A DNA stretch of 64,000 nt. It comes from Liolophura sinensis (Eukaryota > Mollusca > Polyplacophora > Chitonida > Chitonidae). The notes beneath the pieces are model-generated. The model was not told the origin of the DNA, searched no databases, and saw only the letters and a program-made list of their open reading frames with translations. The stretch lies in the NCBI RefSeq assembly GCF_032854445.1, contig NC_088303.1, forward strand, positions 29,579,501 through 29,643,500. Reading direction: 5' to 3'. Below are positions 26,578-64,000 of the stretch, piece by piece. Made by a program: the position numbers and the translations under genes. How positions within the stretch are numbered: position 1 is the stretch's first letter; the number at the start of each line of letters is the position of its first letter.

Positions 26578-28265
26578 TCTCTACCTTCTACAGATCACAT
26601 GTCATGAAAGGTGGGTCCTCCTCTCTCAAAGTCATGTTCTCTGAATGACTGTCACAGACATACTCCAGACGGTGTGCCCAAATAACACGAAACACACTCT
26701 AAATACTGTTTGAAATAGCCTTTACTTGGGATTGTCTGTTGTATTTTCTGCTGAATATGCTAAAAACTAAGCTGTATTCAGGTAAAATATCATTGTTGAT
26801 TGTTGTCTTGCGATTCACCAGATTATCCATTTTGGTTGATGGCTGCTATACAAATGTATGGTTCGACACCTGGACTCAAGTTGAACTGTGCTGAGAATTG
26901 TGCTTTTTGTGTACAACATTTCTCAGTGTTGCTATCTGTATTTGATTTAATAAACTGTTTATGTCTGGTTGTGTTTTGCAGAGCACTGAAGAGGAAATTA
27001 TCTCAGGGGGCCCAAGGTGTATTTAGATGTTGGTATTTTATTCCTAGGATTTTTGGAGTTGTGATTTTAAGACTGGGCTCAGTTTGGAAGATTTTCCAGT
27101 GACTTTGAACTTTTGATCTGAACACCTGTAGAGCACAAGTCAACAGTTTCCAGTCTTTGTTACCGTTGTATCCATATTCCATCCAAAGAACTGATTTTTT
27201 ACAAGTTATATGTTTTTTTTTTTCTGCTTTTTTTTTCCTTCTGTATGATTGATCAGATTTGTAGCAGTGCTGTCTGCTTTTGTTGCGAGGGGTAAAGCCG
27301 TTGTTGTTGCAGGCAGTCAGAAAGCAGAATTTTCCTTCAAGATTTTGTCAGAGTTTACGTGACCAGAACACAATGTTTTAAAAAGAAATTGTGCAACAGT
27401 CAAGAAAAAAAAATATTTCTTTGTATGCTTGTGAACTACTATTATTTTTTCGTTTCTTTGATTTAAACATGATTTATACATATTTGTCATGTTTGTAGAC
27501 AATGCATATACTAGTTTAGTACTGCATGTATCATGCATTGATATTTGTACTTCTTGGATAAACACACAAAGAGTGTTAATAATTGCTTTGTTTGAATGAG
27601 CCATGATTGTAGTGCAAAAGATTCTAAAGTACATGGTTTGCTGTATGATGTATTTGAATAATTGTGTAATAGATCTGTATAAAAATGATTAGTCTTGCAG
27701 GAGTGGTTTTAAACTCCATGTACACGTGATTGTGTTTTAGTTGAAAATAGATGAAATACAAAGATGTGTATTGTGAGGCATGCAGGTAGAGATAGGTTGA
27801 ATAGGTTTTGATACAATGTCACTGTGGTTTGCTGTTGGGCAAAGAACATCTTCAAATATTGTGGTTGGACAACAACTTGGTTGTACAAATGCTGGAGTGT
27901 TGTATGTTGTATGAAAGTTTTGTACAGTGTAAAGCTGTTTGCACACCACACTGTGCTAGTTTGTTTTGAAAAAAAAAAAAAAGAGAAAAAATCAATACAG
28001 ATTTAGTTTTTTACCTGTGTTTGAAATAGCTGTGCTAGATAGTCTGACAGAATGTCTTCTTTACGCAAGTCATGTCTTTTGGAAGTATGTTTATGTTATG
28101 TTATGTTATGTTATATTTATTGATAGAGCTCTGAATGATTGACAGCACTCGTCTGATCGAGAAGAGTAGACATCTTTTTTGAGGAAGGGGAAAATGAGTT
28201 TGCATTAGACAGTCGTTGTCTTTTTTCCTGTACCTTAATAATAAAGTGAAATTCATAAAGTTTTT
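26578..28265 (+). other. MLF 3' UTR (probable) and candidate poly(A) signals
   Basis: No coding exon follows the stop. AATAAA hexamers at 26949 and 28240 could end short and long transcripts, and several T-rich stretches lie after each. Transcript ends cannot be fixed without RNA data. Confidence 0.5.
28080..28113. repeat. TTATG pentanucleotide repeat
   Basis: Four to five copies of GTTAT/TTATG in the probable long MLF 3' UTR. Confidence 0.85.
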
Positions 28266-30090
28266 TGTTTCAAAACACAATAGGAAGTCATCAGTAATGT
28301 CAGCGTTTTCATTGTAAATTTGCATACTTCTGTATTTTCCTGTTAAGAATGTACCTCTTTTGTGAGAAATACAACCCCCCACCCCCACCCCGGCCAAACA
28401 ACCCCTCACCCTTAATCGGTCACAATCAGTTATAATTTTGTTCATGTTTCTAAGGTGTCTCACACCTCTCATATAGTTTTCTTTCCTTCATTAAGTTTGT
28501 TATGTTATCTGGATGGAGAAAGCATACCTTGTGCCTTATTTGCAGTTGTAACACATTTACATTTTATACATTTCCAGTTACAAATACGTTTCCATTACCC
28601 CTACTGTCTACACCAACAAGTATGCAGTTTGTTCCTTGTAAGGATTTTCTTTTGAAGTAGCTCACATGCAAGTGTTCAGTGGTATGGTCAAATATTTCAA
28701 CAAAGCTCGCATTTCCGTGTGAAGAAGGGGAAGTAACTTCAGAATTACAGAGTTTTTTTTTGTTGTTAGTCCGCTCTCCGTATTTACCATTTTATGCCTT
28801 ATTTCTTTTTTTTTTTTTTCACAACCCAGTTGTTCGCCCACTGCAAAGCACCAGAATGATTTGTCTCAAAACAAGTGTATTGCAAAAAAAAAAAAAAACA
28901 AATTTTTCTGTTTGGTTGCCTGTGTGTTTACATATAGGAGTGGAAGTCGATTATAATTGTCTGGGTTGTACATAGGTATACTACTTGCATATATCCAGTA
29001 GCTAGTACTTACACCTTCCATTAGGACCAGCTTCACGCAGTGTGTGGGGTTTACTTCATATCACATCCAGATATAGTGTTTGAAGCCGTTATATGGTCTT
29101 AGAAATGTCAATGTGTTTTGTTTGAAATCAACCTCAGCATTCACTGATAAAGTCATTTGTTACATAAAAGTTTACGCCTGCAGTTGGCATGCTGCTCGGT
29201 AGAACCACAATGTTAATTTTTTCTACACACGGATCTGTGCAGGATGTTTTGATTTTCCTGCATTCAGTCAACAGTATTGTCATCAGATTTTGCATTAAAA
29301 TAAAAATAAGTTTGTATGTGCATTTAGTTTCTTGTGTGATTTTTGGGGGTTTGATGGGAACCTATGACCATCCACATGTTGAGGACAGACCTTCCCACAT
29401 GCGATCGGAGAGGAAGACAGCATGTGCACACTAACCACTAGGCCACTGAGGCCCCTCTGAAGTGATATGGGGAGAAATGAGTTAAACAAGCCAGTGAGAA
29501 CCTGACTGCAAACTGATACCGGTGGTGATGGGCCACTGCTCTGAACTAAGAGTGTAGACAGTGAGTGATACACGAACTCTCGGTGGTCTATGCTGAGACA
29601 TTCAAGACTGTAAGAAACAGTTACTGTACTGCTTGAGGTGTCCAAGGCGGTCTCTTGTCACAGATGTCACTTTTTGTGACCCAAGGTGACAAAAGACCTC
29701 TGAGATGGGTGAATCTGAAGCTGCTTTCTAGTTATTACCCTAGCACTTCCCAATATATCTCAGCTGGCACATGGACAGGCTTTTGACAGAGAGATCCAAT
29801 TTTACATGGAATCTGTGCAGTCAGAAGGCCAACACCTGCTAAGTGTGACTCGACCACCTGGTATACCTGATCTGAACACCTGTGATCCTATCAATTCCTC
29901 AACTAACCTGGTGGATATGGAGGGTGAATGACTCAAAAAACAGTGACACTATAGAAGGCTTGATTGCTAACTGACTTATTGGAGAAGGATTACTGGAGTA
30001 AACAAACACTGTAAGGACCCGGTTACATCGTGCTACGTGATAACACATGAGCATACCCATCGTGTAAGGTAATAACATTTTCGTGTAATA
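28266..30090. other. Convergent intergenic region, left part
   Basis: No gene recognised. It contains a C-rich run at about 28372-28395, poly(T) and poly(A) runs near 28805 and 28885, and a head-containing SINE fragment at 29345. Confidence 0.5.
29345..29458 (-). mobile_element. SINE copy, family A, head half only
   Basis: GACCATCCACATGTTGAGGA, CAGACCTTCCCACATGCGAT and GAGAGGAAGACAGCATG lead into a tRNA-like head (ACTAACCACTAGGCCACTGA). The tail half is missing. Confidence 0.75.
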
Positions 30091-30099
30091 TATGTATAT

Positions 30100-30190
30100 A
30101 CTTGATTGTTGTTTTATGCTATACCCAAAAACATTTCACTTATACAACCATGGCCAGCAATACGGTGAGAGGAAACTGGGCAGATTACGC
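30100..30190 (-). mobile_element. SINE copy, family A, tail half only
   Basis: Blocks run from CTTGATTGTTGTTTTATGCT to GCCAGCAATACGGTGAGAGG and then stop. Confidence 0.7.
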
Positions 30191-30526
30191 AGGACATTTT
30201 TATTACATTATACGTAACTATACAGAGAACATGACATATTACAAACAAAAAACAAAAAAATACATTGCTTGAACAGACTTGTTCTAGGTGTACTATGTTC
30301 CAACTTAACTAGACTTGAAAGATTTGAAAGTGAATTAAAATTGGCAGCAGACGTTCAGTACTGGTTTATATATGTTTATTTCAGTCAGTGTAAAATGCAC
30401 ATATGTACAGATATTCCTGACTATTCAAAGTTGTACATGTACATCAAGAAAATGTATCAAGCACAGTCAATCATTAAGCCTTTTAACTATACTTGAAACA
30501 AACAGCACTATTTTTATTTATATAAA

Positions 30527-32089
30527 CAGTGCAACAAAAGTAAGTTCCCCCCCAAAACGTTGTTTGATATCTCCCTTGATATGTACCAGATCGCAATGAA
30601 AGTTTGCACACACCATCCCAGTAATCAGGTGGACGTGGTATATCAAGGATTAATGTGCAGGTGCAGCTGTGCGCTAATGGGCATGCGCAAACTGAAAATT
30701 GGTCGATTTTGAAAATTTCACAAAAGGAGTCGACCAGATTTTTCACCGCCAAATTTTGATTTCATCAGAGAATTTGTGTTACCGGTCCTGAAATATTCGT
30801 GCGGGTGGGCATTAAGGACATGACACACACCACAAGAAATTCATGCCGTTAAAATAGACCTGCATCAGGTCTGAGGTGGTCAGTAAAAGGTTCTCGGACC
30901 TGAATCGCTCACATTACTGTCCACAAATCTTGGAAAATCAATGTTGCATGTTTTGTGTCTCTGCTATGCCATGCCTCGATTATGCAATATGGACAGGGCG
31001 ATTGCAATTGGCCTTTTGGAGGCTAACACCCTTGTAAAACAGGTTTCACGAATGGGGGTGACACCAAACGCCATTCGGACATTGCGAGCACAGTTTCTTG
31101 CATCAGGAGGTGTCAAGGACCTGCCAAGAAGTGGAAGGCTCAGGGTAACCATGCAAAGACAAGATCGGTGAATCGTAAACGTCGCACTAAGGAACAGAAC
31201 AACGTCAGGTATAAGAGTCTGAGTGTGCCGCACAGAAAAAAAAAAACAATGCCATTTTCGACTGTAGCAAGGATTCAACTTGCTCCTCATGTCACTTAAC
31301 ATTCATTTTGAATTTTAGCACCAGAGGTTCGAGATCATGCTGGTGTCGGGGGGAGACGGTTGTGTGCCCAAACAATCAGGAGACGTCTAAAAGTCGTGGA
31401 GTACGTCCCAGGTGGCTGGTGAAGAAAGCCTTGTTGCTCCGCCGTCATAAGACAGCACGTCTGCAGTGGACAACAAATCACGTTCGATGGACTAGACGGC
31501 AATGGGGCAACGTTCTTTTCACCGACAAAACGCGTGTGTCTCCGTCACATTGACGCTACGAGACGTGTGTGGTGTTGGCAGAGTGAACAGCATGCAAGAT
31601 GCCGCGTGCAGCCAGTAACGACCTTCGGTAGTGGCATCGTGATTTTCTGGGCAGCCAGAAGTTTGACAGACAAGACCGATCTGGTTTCTATTGAGGGAAA
31701 TTTGGACGCTGCTAACTACGTTGCTTAAGTTCTCAGAACGCATGTTTTGCCCTACGCAGCCGGCGTTGGAGATTTGTCTTCATCGATGACAATGCGCGTC
31801 CACATCGTGCAAGGATTGTGAATGACTTCTTCCAAACTGAAGGCATTGACCGGATCCAGTGGATCTCAACCCCATCAAACGTCTTTGCGATCAGTTGAAA
31901 CAATCAGTCTATCGTCGAGTTGCAATGGAGTCCACTCCTGACGATTTGAGACAACACCTTCAGGAAGAGTGGTTAGCCATCCCATAACGTGGGATCGCGC
32001 GTATCATTTTTCAAATTTCACTGCGATCTGGTACATGCCTTGGGAGATATCAAACAACACTTTGGGGGGAACTTATTTTTGTTGCAATG
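30527..32089 (+). mobile_element. Tc1-like DNA transposon, decayed
   Basis: The left end CAGTGCAACAAAAGTAAGTT continues as CCCCCC...TTGTTTGATATCTCCC and ...ACCAGATCGCAATGAAA. The right end is its inverted copy with few changes (TTTCACTGCGATCTGGTACA ... GGGGGGAACTTATTTTTGTTGCAATG). The terminal repeats are ~75 bp and the element ~1.56 kb, normal for Tc1-like elements. TA follows the right end. The left flank reads AA next to TATA, so one TA copy seems mutated. Confidence 0.9.
30989..31988 (+). pseudogene. Tc1-like transposase, inactivated
   Basis: Frame fragments in order are an N-terminal helix-turn-helix region (AIAIGLLEANTLVKQVSRMG, then VKDLPRSGRLR), an RRLCAQTIRRRLK linker, VLFTDKTR with the first catalytic Asp, FIDDNARPHRARIVNDFF with the second, and NPIKRLCDQLKQS at the third catalytic site, where Lys stands in place of the usual acidic residue. 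Frameshifts or stops lie near 31170, 31420, 31540, 31725 and 31765. A short deletion near 31860 removes the segment usually found before the third site. The DDE triad is therefore broken and the copy cannot be autonomous. Confidence 0.88.
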
Positions 32090-32090
32090 T

Positions 32091-32236
32091 ATATTTGATT
32101 AATGTTTTACACCATACTCAAGAATGTTTCACTTATACGACGGTTCCCACAGCATTATGGTGGGTGGAAACCAGGCAGGGCCTGGGAGAAAGCCACGACC
32201 ATCTGCAGGATGCTAGCAGACCTTCCCACTGCACTA
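32091..32236 (-). mobile_element. SINE copy, family A, with a Tc1-like element in its tail
   Basis: TATTTGATTAATGTTTTACA, ACTCAAGAATGTTTCACTTA, ACAGCATTATGGTGGGTGGA and AGCAGACCTTCCCAC are family A. The T-rich tail continues left of the transposon as TTTTTATTTATA at 30511-30522, so the transposon appears to have inserted at TA inside this tail. Confidence 0.8.
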
Positions 32237-32639
32237 GTTTTAAGGAAGGCCCTCATTTATATCATGATACAACTACATGTACCATATCCTTAGCCTGAAT
32301 TTAATAGAGTACTCCTTATTTAAATTTCAATATCCAAACGAATTTTTGCCTGACCTATATTTGTATCATTGTCCACTGAAATCAGTCCTATCAAACAAAT
32401 ACATGTAGTTTTGTAATTTGGCCAAAGTGAATTCTGACTGACAGAGACCCATAATGGATTGAACAAAACTGATATCAGGAAATGTTATTCCTGATTTCTG
32501 AACTATACTCTCATTTTAACAATCATTTCATGATACACAGTCCTGAAGGTTTACAATCCTGAACAGGGCATTAGGCCTGAACATGTAAAAAGTGAAACTA
32601 AAGAAAAAACATTCTAGATGTACTGTGAAAGCATGAAGT

Positions 32640-34283
32640 GTCTATCGGTGTCAGCTAACAGAATAATTGCTGCTCAAAGCCCACACCAGCACAATAACAG
32701 ACAATTTTGTAGAAAATGGATTAAAAATCTCAAAATCTCAAAATTGGTCATCTCAGTAAAGCCATGTATCTAGTTTCAAGTCAGAATAACCAACTGTTTA
32801 GTGAATTCCAGGTAAATGTCCAAAAGTCCAAAATAAGTAAAAACTGGCCATAATTTTAGCAAAACTTCACGCAACAGCAAAAAACGGAAATGTGATTTGT
32901 AACTTGTCACAATGAATTTACGTACCAAGTTTCAAATCAATACATTGCAAATTGATTTGTGAAAGTGTATTATCTCCTGCGGTAGGAGACTAAGAATCTG
33001 CACACATACTGTATACACCTACATTACCCTTTCATCATGGTATTTCAAAATAAGGTTACCTGCCACTAAGATCCCTCTCTGATGTCCACTTATCAAGTTT
33101 ACTATTCCAGGACAGATTATGCACCATAAACTATTGGAACACTCTTACGGATGCTTTTTCCAATACAAAGTCTTTAAACCTCTCGTCGCCTACAGTAAAT
33201 ACAAAATAGTGTATATCACCCACTAGTTTGGGGTGTTTCAATGCACAACAAAGACCTTAAAATGGCACTTTTGATGCCAGGACTTCAGTTTTTCTAAAAA
33301 GAAAAAAAAGTAATCAAACATCAGAAAAATACTATTAAGAGGGCGAATAAGATGTATGAATCAATCAGAATCGAGCTAAATATGTCAGTTGAAAAATGCT
33401 AACGTGCAGGAGAAATGCAGTACAGAAGGTAAGAGGTTCAAGGAAATGGTGGAGAACAGTTCATGATAGCGGAAAAATTTACATTCGTTCACCCATTGCT
33501 AACATAATACAAATACTATGTACTTTAATGTCCACCACAATGTTCTGGCATTTGAACTCATTAACAATTAAGCTACAGCCAAAAGTGAAAGTTGAATCTT
33601 TCAAAAGCAGTAACAATTTTAAGGTCTGAGCTACTCGGGGCTCTTCCCATGCACCGCTTGTGTTTTCAGTGAGGTTACCAATACATACAGATCCTATCAA
33701 ACAGGTGCGCGTGTATCAGGCACGACAGGCAAACTTCTGGATTTGTGAACATATCGTCACCAGCTCAAACTAGAACAAGTGAAGGGAATTCATGTTCTGG
33801 CACATTATGTTCTCATACTACTGGCAAATGTTGTGATTAATTTGCATAATTGGGATAAATAAAGAAAAATTTTAATATTTCTTTACATAATTTCACTGTT
33901 CAATAATCTTCAATACTGCAGACTAAAGTGATGATGGCCCTGTAGTCCATTTTTCAGTTTTAGGACAGAAAGTAACTTCCTGCTACACATGTGGACGATT
34001 CTCAAAGACAAAAATGTTTCCAGAAGTATCGACATATCATAAATTATTGTATACATATGTATACTACCACTTGAACTATGTATGCATGTTGAGGCTTCTC
34101 TGTATCATTCAGCCTGGGAACCAATAACACAAAACAGAAACCACCTGGAGATCTAGAAGAAAAACAAAATATGAAACACTGTTTCTCACACAGCAACTCA
34201 TATATTTCACACTAATTGGTTAAATTGCTCCTGAATCAGCCAATGGCTGATGGATCGGTGTCTACGTCTGATGGTCATTTCTG
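32640..34283. other. Region downstream of the OPA1 stop; probable 3' UTR next to 34283
   Basis: No gene was recognised. 33240-33400 is a dispersed repeat shared with 22255. For OPA1 on the - strand no canonical AATAAA was found close to the stop. ATTAAA-type variants occur near 33875 and 33523, so the transcript end is uncertain. Confidence 0.4.
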
Positions 34284-60705
<26,422 letters not shown>

Positions 60706-60816
60706 CCTGTTTAGGTAATATGTTAGTCAATCAAGAGATGTGTTGCAATAATTTTTATTTGCGTCGTCATTCTTTTTGTTATAATTTTCCTATGTGCGTT
60801 ATGGAGGAACGAAAGG
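60706..60816 (-). promoter_or_regulatory. Probable OPA1 5' UTR / promoter
   Basis: Directly upstream of the OPA1 start codon on the - strand. No TATA box is evident. The assignment is by position. Confidence 0.4.
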
Positions 60817-60900
60817 CCGGAAGAGGGGTGGGGTGGTAGTGGTTTGGGGTGGGGTGGTAGTGGTTTGGGGTGGGAAGGGGAGGGGTGGTGTTTGGTTGTT
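60817..60900 (+). repeat. G-rich tract with quadruplex potential
   Basis: AGGGGTGGGGTGGTAGTGGT and related G runs repeat with a ~23-bp period (GGTGGGGTGGTAGTGGTTTG twice). Several runs of four G lie within 80 bases, about 110 bases upstream of the OPA1 start codon, G-rich on the + strand. Confidence 0.85.
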
Positions 60901-60904
60901 AGTT

Positions 60905-62130
60905 AAGGGGAGAGAAGGTGAGCTGATGCAACGAGTTCAAATCCACATTCCGCTCACAAAATAAAACAGACCGTTTTTTTCTCCAATCGAATGTAACCGT
61001 TTTTGCATTACAAACTTCTTCGTAAATCTGAGAAGGGTTTTTCATAGCTCATGGACGAATGAATCAACTGACATGAAAACAGCGCAGGTGTTTTCTTCAT
61101 GACCGTTTCCAGTTTTTCAATTTGCAATTTCAATTTTCGCGATTTTTATGCAAATTAGTCTTTGGTTAAGATTTGAAAATTGCAAACAAGTAGGTTAATT
61201 TCAATTGCAGTTTAAATAACCAGAATAAACCTAGGATAATTTGGTGTCATTATCACGAATCTGCAGTTAGTTTTTCGCCATTACTTGCAGTTTTCACGCA
61301 AATAGCAACAAAAGCTTTCGAAAATTGTTCGAAAGTTTGTCTATAAACATTGAGGCTTCGTGCAAGACTGCATGAATCTCACTATTTATTGCAGTTTATG
61401 GTGGAAACGGAATAAACCGTGCAATAATGTATTGTTCCTGTCTTTTATTTTTGGCTGTGAGCAGAGGGCCAAAGACGCATTGTCTCTATGCTGGCCTTTA
61501 TAGATCCATTGTATGTGATACTTGGAAGTTTCGGGTTCAAATCCAGTATTTCTTTTTTGCCGCGTTCTTTTTTCAATTTTTCGATATAATTTTTTATAAC
61601 TATTACCAACGCAATTTATATTGGACCTACAGAGCCGAATCCTTTTCTTTTATTGTGGATAATAACTTCTGATTTATTTTTACCGGCATTTCGATATACA
61701 TTCTAACATTGTTATCAAGATAGGGCCTAATTATGTTGTCAAGACGGGAACACTTTTATAATGCTTTGTATATACATGTTTATAGCCTACATACACAGTA
61801 TAGGCATATATACGGTGATTTTCCTTCCTAGCCTGCGGGTCTGTGTTGACTACCTCGATAAATCAAAGCAAAAAGTTGTCTTAAAAATGCATAATTATGC
61901 CTATGTACCTAATGTGGCATTCTGCGATATACTAGCACCTGTGTACCATTTTCTGGAATAAAAGGCTTTTATATTCAACAATTTATTTCGTTTATCCTCT
62001 AGAAACAACATTTAAATCACGTTTAACGGGACTGGTAAAGAACGCAATACGCGTACAATGTTTCGTCGAACACCTCATAACGTTCCATTTTAGCACATTT
62101 CAAAACAACGTCATATAGGTTAACCTTTGT
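60905..62130. other. Intergenic region between divergent genes
   Basis: No exon was recognised. The open frame at 61427-61672 is Phe/Tyr-rich from AT-rich sequence and lacks family features. Confidence 0.5.
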
Positions 62131-62136
62131 TGGCCC

Positions 62137-62143
62137 TATATAA
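62137..62143 (+). promoter_or_regulatory. TATA box
   Basis: TATATAA preceded by GGCCC, about 100 bases before a consensus donor (CTCG|GTAAGT at 62234). Together with the signal-peptide exon this suggests a start site near 62165-62170. Confidence 0.6.
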
Positions 62144-62166
62144 TATGAAGCGTTGCTGAACAACTT

Positions 62167-62234
62167 GTATATTCCATTCTGCTTGAAATCCGTTACATTT
62201 TAGATTTTAGAATTTCTGGTGGCAATATTTCTCG
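62167..62234 (+). other. Probable 5' UTR exon of a secreted-protein gene
   Basis: The right boundary is the donor CTCG|GTAAGTACT, and the left boundary is inferred from the TATA box. It has no ATG-led frame of note. The next acceptor (TTATTATAACAG) is at 62398. Confidence 0.5.
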
Positions 62235-62416
62235 GTAAGTACTGCCTATATATAGTACACTAAATTGATACATGAAACGAACTATTTTCATAACAAAACT
62301 TAACTGCATGCAGTCATATAGGCTAAAAATTAATTTGTAAACTGTATCAGTGCCTTCATTGAAAAAGGTATATAGACCTACACTATTTATTATAACAGGT
62401 TACTCCGTGACACCCC

Positions 62417-62477
62417 ATGGCGTTGAAGGCAAATTTTGCGCTTGTTATTTCTCTCATTCTTGGCGCATGGGCTACAG
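62417..62477 (+). CDS. First coding exon of a secreted protein (signal peptide); rest not identified
   Basis: The exon begins at 62399 after TTATTATAACAG. ATG at 62417 (context CCCCATGG) opens MALKANFALVISLILGAWAT and the exon ends with a split codon at ACAG|GTAATC (phase 1). This is a textbook signal peptide: a Lys near the start, a hydrophobic core and a small-residue end (GAWAT). Phase 1 introns right after signal peptides are common in genes of extracellular proteins. The mature protein is not visible in this window, so no family can be assigned. Confidence 0.65.
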
Positions 62478-63020
62478 GTAATCATATTATGTTAATGTTA
62501 TAATTAATGTTTTACTATTCAAATTTTCTAAATTGCTTTCCGAAGGTAGGCCTACATGTTCACTGTTACAAAATTGATATTGTCTGCAATGGCGCTTATA
62601 CTCTCTCTATATGATATATTGGATTTTATATGGGCTGTGTTTTTACTATAATTATATGCCATATTTAAGCCTATGTAGGCTATGTAACACCATACACGTC
62701 ATAACTAGCAACAAGATGCGATGTGTTTATTGAAACGTCATAAATTATACTTCTAATCGTCAATTATTGTTGGTGTTTTGTATATTCATAGTGTACTTTT
62801 GAAAGATTGTCGAAGTTTTATTCCTGGAATAAAACAGCAAATGCAATGATATCATGCACCATCTTTAAGATCGTCCACTGTGTACCTAATATTATTTTGA
62901 GGAGCTCCCAGACAAATCTACATTCATATGGGCTACATGTTGTTGTTTTAATTGTTGGTAATGCATTATTATGTTTACAGAGCAAACTAGACATATAATC
63001 GTCAATTATACATTCTAATG

Positions 63021-63114
<94 letters not shown>

Positions 63115-64000
63115 TGTGGTGATTGCGCCTTTATCAGGAAGAGTGACTTCCTACATGTTATATACATGCATAGTGCGTATATAAAAGAACAACGATAGCC
63201 TGTACTAATAACATATAACGTCTTGTATACAGATGCAAATATTTGTCTACAAACCCCGAAGTCAGCGGATATATATATATATATAGTTATAAACTATATA
63301 GTTTCGTTTTGAAAATCAACTTCAATATAAAGGAATAAATTACCCCCATAAATACTTTAAGAGAATAGCAAATTCGTCCGTCCATTTAGACTTCGCGTAC
63401 TCTGTGAACACCTGTTTACAAGAGAGACTAAAGTAAATAATGACGGAAGAATTAAAAGACGAGAAACTTTCCTTGGCAGAGATTTCAGGCTGTAAGTTAG
63501 AGTGTGTGTGTCGCTATAATATCGCGAGTAACGTTCGATTTGTGCTAACTCAAGTTCCACTGAAAGATACATGACGTATCTGTTCACACAATGTATCTTA
63601 TTACAATATCCAGCACATACCATGACCAGGAAAAGTTCATTTTATACGTGAACAATAACAGGAAAGTTATCTAGGAACCCACACCTGATAGGCATTCTGT
63701 CAATAGATTAAAGAAAAGTGCGAGCGATTGCTCTTCAAAAATTATTTCCTGTTTTATCTATAGCCATGCATTTGTTGTCATCACAATTTAGAAAAAAAAT
63801 CACGTTTTCAATGGAGCATTGGAAACTGTATTCAAAAGGATAGAGTGGGACAAACTAATTCATGCAGGTATGGAAAGCCCTGAACAGTTCGGCTCATTCA
63901 CAGGGTGACATACTGTCCTTGTTTACCTGCTGTTTGTAACGAAGCTGAGCAAACAAACAAACCAATAGAAAAAAAATCTGTATATCCAGAACTGTCGTCT
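62478..64000 (+). other. Probable intron of the secreted-protein gene, or intergenic
   Basis: AT-rich, with the long (AT)n tract at 63022. One acceptor-like site at 62980 (TTATGTTTACAG) is followed by a short phase-compatible frame that soon stops; it has no supporting features. Confidence 0.35.
63022..63112. repeat. Long (AT)n microsatellite
   Basis: About 90 bases of uninterrupted alternating AT. A shorter related run is at 63270-63286. Confidence 0.97.

Noticed and set aside
61427-61672. 81-residue Phe/Tyr-rich open frame
   Set aside because: Composition follows AT-rich DNA. No domain, splice or promoter context supports it.
62980-63020. Second exon of the secreted-protein gene
   Set aside because: There is an acceptor-like TTATGTTTACAG with compatible phase, but the frame stops after about a dozen residues with no features, so it is probably chance.

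Overview
This window is animal nuclear DNA, most likely from a mollusc and probably a bivalve. The evidence is long AT-rich introns with GT/AG boundaries, many dispersed copies of tRNA-headed SINEs whose body and AT-rich tail resemble SINEs known from bivalves and gastropods, a Tc1-like element, inverted-repeat elements, many minisatellites and (AT)n tracts. There are no operons, no prokaryotic signals and no RNA genes I can support.

Two conserved genes converge tail to tail. On the + strand, six coding exons (5793-26577) encode a 285-residue myeloid leukemia factor (MLF1/MLF2 family) protein, with a 13.5 kb first intron. On the - strand, 29 constitutive coding exons and one probable 45-bp cassette exon (60705 down to 34284) encode an OPA1 dynamin-like GTPase of the mitochondrial inner membrane. 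Every exon was placed by conserved residues, splice dinucleotides and phase. The joined reading frame is 3189 bases including the stop (1062 residues) and is open throughout. A third gene appears to start near the right edge, on the + strand and head to head with OPA1: a TATA box, a 5' UTR exon and an exon encoding a signal peptide (62417-62477). The rest of it lies outside the window or was not recognised.

Layout: 1-5790, SINEs, a 2 kb minisatellite and two inverted-repeat elements upstream of MLF; 5793-28.3 kb, MLF with several tandem arrays and SINEs in its introns; 28.3-34.28 kb, the convergent intergenic region with a decayed Tc1-like transposon in the tail of a SINE; 34.28-60.7 kb, OPA1; 60.7-64 kb, the divergent upstream region, with a G-rich tract, the secreted-protein first exon and a long (AT)n tract.

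The most unusual feature is inside OPA1. Four separate minisatellites are each built from copies of an OPA1 exon-intron junction: two copy a 3' splice site plus the start of its exon, and two copy an exon end plus its 5' splice site. Two of them sit at opposite ends of the same intron. One array (51484-51975) has an exact 123-bp period and stays open in the OPA1 frame, so use of distal acceptors would add 41-residue units just before the GTPase domain. Another (47757-48555) offers about 18 splice donors after the exon encoding CIQ, and using any but the first brings in an in-frame stop.
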